A stretch of DNA of 64,000 nt, taken from the NCBI GenBank assembly GCA_045504435.1, contig JBEULC010000001.1, positions 310,001 through 374,000 on the forward strand. The letters are read 5' to 3'. Below, piece by piece: positions 63,158-64,000 of this stretch. Every line of letters starts with the position of its first letter. Within the stretch, counting starts at the first letter, position 1. The notes beneath the pieces were generated by a model. That model was given only the letters and a program-made list of their open reading frames with translations, was not told the DNA's origin and did no database searches. A program made the position numbers and the translations under genes. The stretch is from JBEULC01 sp045504435. GTDB taxonomy: Bacteria; Pseudomonadota; Alphaproteobacteria; WRAU01; Hepatincolaceae.

Positions 63158-64000
63158 TCAGTTGCCAACTTTATAAAAATTTAAGCTCTTTTGAAAATCC
63201 CCGTATATATTTTCGTTAGTGGTTGTAATAAACAACTGTGTTTTTAATTGTAACAATTTGTCTATAATATAGCAAGTATTCCGTTGATCTAGGTGAACGT
63301 TAATTTCATCAAGCAGCAAGATGGGCTTAAGATTCTTATGAAACAGTAGTACTTCAGCAAAAGCAATTATAATGCTAATCAACATCATTTTTTGCTCCCC
63401 AGTAGAACAATTTTCTGCTAATTGCTTATTAAATAAATTAATAGTTAACAATCTGCTCTTTTGTAACCAGGAATAAGAATGTTGCATTGCATCTGTTGCT
63501 CTTGCTTGCAAAAACTTTTCTTTCATGATATTTTCTACTTTTAAAGCATAGGTATATTCAGCAAATAATTCCTCTACAGTGCCTTGTAAAGATAATTGAA
63601 TAGGGTGTATAGTATTTTGTACTAAAAAAGGATTAAGCTGATTAAGTAGATCTAATCTGGATGCCACAAGCGTTACTGAGAGCTCTGATAATTTGCCTTC
63701 AATTATAGATAACCAAGGAGCGTTGATTTGCTGTAAACTTAAAATTTTATTTCGTTCTTTTAACAGTTTATCATGTTCATTTAATCTAGTTGCATGATGT
63801 TTATCTAAAAAAAACACCATTTTATCAATTAATTTCCTCTTTATTAGATTATCTTGGAGAAAGAAATTATCCATTTGCGGAATTAACCATAGGCAGTTCA
63901 GATAATAATCAAGCATATTATTACTTTTTAAAGACTGCTCATCCATAAGGTATCTTTTTTTATAACCATCATTCTCTTCAGTAGGTTCAATTAAAGTTTT
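63158..64000 (-). CDS. recF: RecF recombination protein (partial, 5' end beyond window)
   Basis: SMC-like ATPase that helps load RecA at gaps. The reading frame stays open to the window edge (18 codons beyond the first visible ATG at 63946), so only the C-terminal 280 residues are seen. RecF features are PQMDNFF after the N-terminal part, the ABC-type signature region AENCSTGEQKMMLISIIIA and the Walker B ILLLDEINVHLDQRN. The Walker A would lie outside the window. ATG 63946 is therefore not the true start. dnaN or dnaA may follow outside. Confidence 0.92.
   Translation of the reverse strand, partial: KTLIEPTEENDGYKKRYLMDEQSLKSNNMLDYYLNCLWLIPQMDNFFLQDNLIKRKLIDKMVFFLDKHHATRLNEHDKLLKERNKILSLQQINAPWLSIIEGKLSELSVTLVASRLDLLNQLNPFLVQNTIHPIQLSLQGTVEELFAEYTYALKVENIMKEKFLQARATDAMQHSYSWLQKSRLLTINLFNKQLAENCSTGEQKMMLISIIIAFAEVLLFHKNLKPILLLDEINVHLDQRNTCYIIDKLLQLKTQLFITTTNENIYGDFQKSLNFYKVGN

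Noticed and set aside
1..64000. CRISPR array, IS element, prophage or toxin-antitoxin pair
   Set aside because: No regularly spaced repeats, transposase-like ORFs, phage structural genes or recognisable toxin/antitoxin pairs were found in either strand.

Overview
The window is AT-rich (roughly 30% GC by eye) and gene-dense, with short intergenic gaps. Gene content and gene order are alphaproteobacterial: the lnt-corC-ybeY-miaB-tsaB cluster, the coaE/dnaQ/aroE - rho - mnmE-mnmG-rsmG-parA-parB origin block, class II DAHP synthase, a Tim44-like protein, an IalB-like lipoprotein, an NDUFA9-like epimerase and the rnd-kdsD-lptCAB cluster. Low GC, missing neighbours in otherwise conserved clusters (phoH, rimI, fur, secB, hemE and maf are not where expected), two frameshifted genes and several predicted outer-membrane beta-barrels suggest a reduced, probably host-associated lineage (Rickettsiales-, Holosporales- or Rhodospirillales-like). 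I cannot name the genus from sequence alone.

Layout. 0.1-12.9 kb, minus strand: XRE regulator, lnt, corC-like, ybeY, miaB, tsaB, Bax-like glucosaminidase, nfuA, trpS, murJ, mutS. 13.0-17.0 kb, minus strand: four predicted outer-membrane beta-barrel genes (one frameshifted) with ppa among them. 17.1-21.6 kb: a plus-strand lipoprotein, then Smr, Tim44-like, dnaQ, coaE and aroE on the minus strand. 21.6-22.1 kb: a 508-bp non-coding, very AT-rich gap that I propose as the replication origin. Coding strand flips here, a perfect CtrA-type site is present, and the flanking genes are those that flank alphaproteobacterial origins. 22.1-29.7 kb, plus strand: rho, mnmE, mnmG, rsmG, two perfect parS sites, parA, parB. 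29.8-43.2 kb: tadA, rluB, rsmD, a P-loop kinase-like gene, HIT, hslVU, a broken comM, an FkbM methyltransferase, gshB-yraN-rsmI divergent from an LpoA-like lipoprotein gene, EVE and htpX. 43.4-53.4 kb, minus strand: YgjP-like peptidase, YcgN-like protein, a small unknown gene, cysS, gltX, nadE, pncB, class II DAHP synthase, NDUFA9-like epimerase. 53.6-58.1 kb, plus strand: tRNA-Leu(CAG), rnd, kdsD, lptC, lptA, lptB. 58.1-64 kb, minus strand: IalB-like lipoprotein, gyrB, MATE transporter and a recF that runs off the window edge.

How the genes work together. Most are housekeeping: translation and tRNA modification (miaB, tsaB, mnmE/G, tadA, trpS, cysS, gltX), envelope assembly (lnt, murJ, kdsD, lptABC, LpoA-like), replication, repair and segregation (origin, parABS, mutS, recF, gyrB, dnaQ), proteostasis (hslVU, htpX) and NAD salvage (pncB, nadE) beside the first step of the shikimate pathway. 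I saw no transposon, prophage, CRISPR array, toxin cluster or obvious new multi-gene system. The points most worth a second look are the proposed origin with its CtrA site and parS pair, the doubly damaged comM, the barrel cluster with its frameshifted member, long perfect AT palindromes in intergenic gaps, a G10 tract, an enlarged LptA and a few unassigned small genes.
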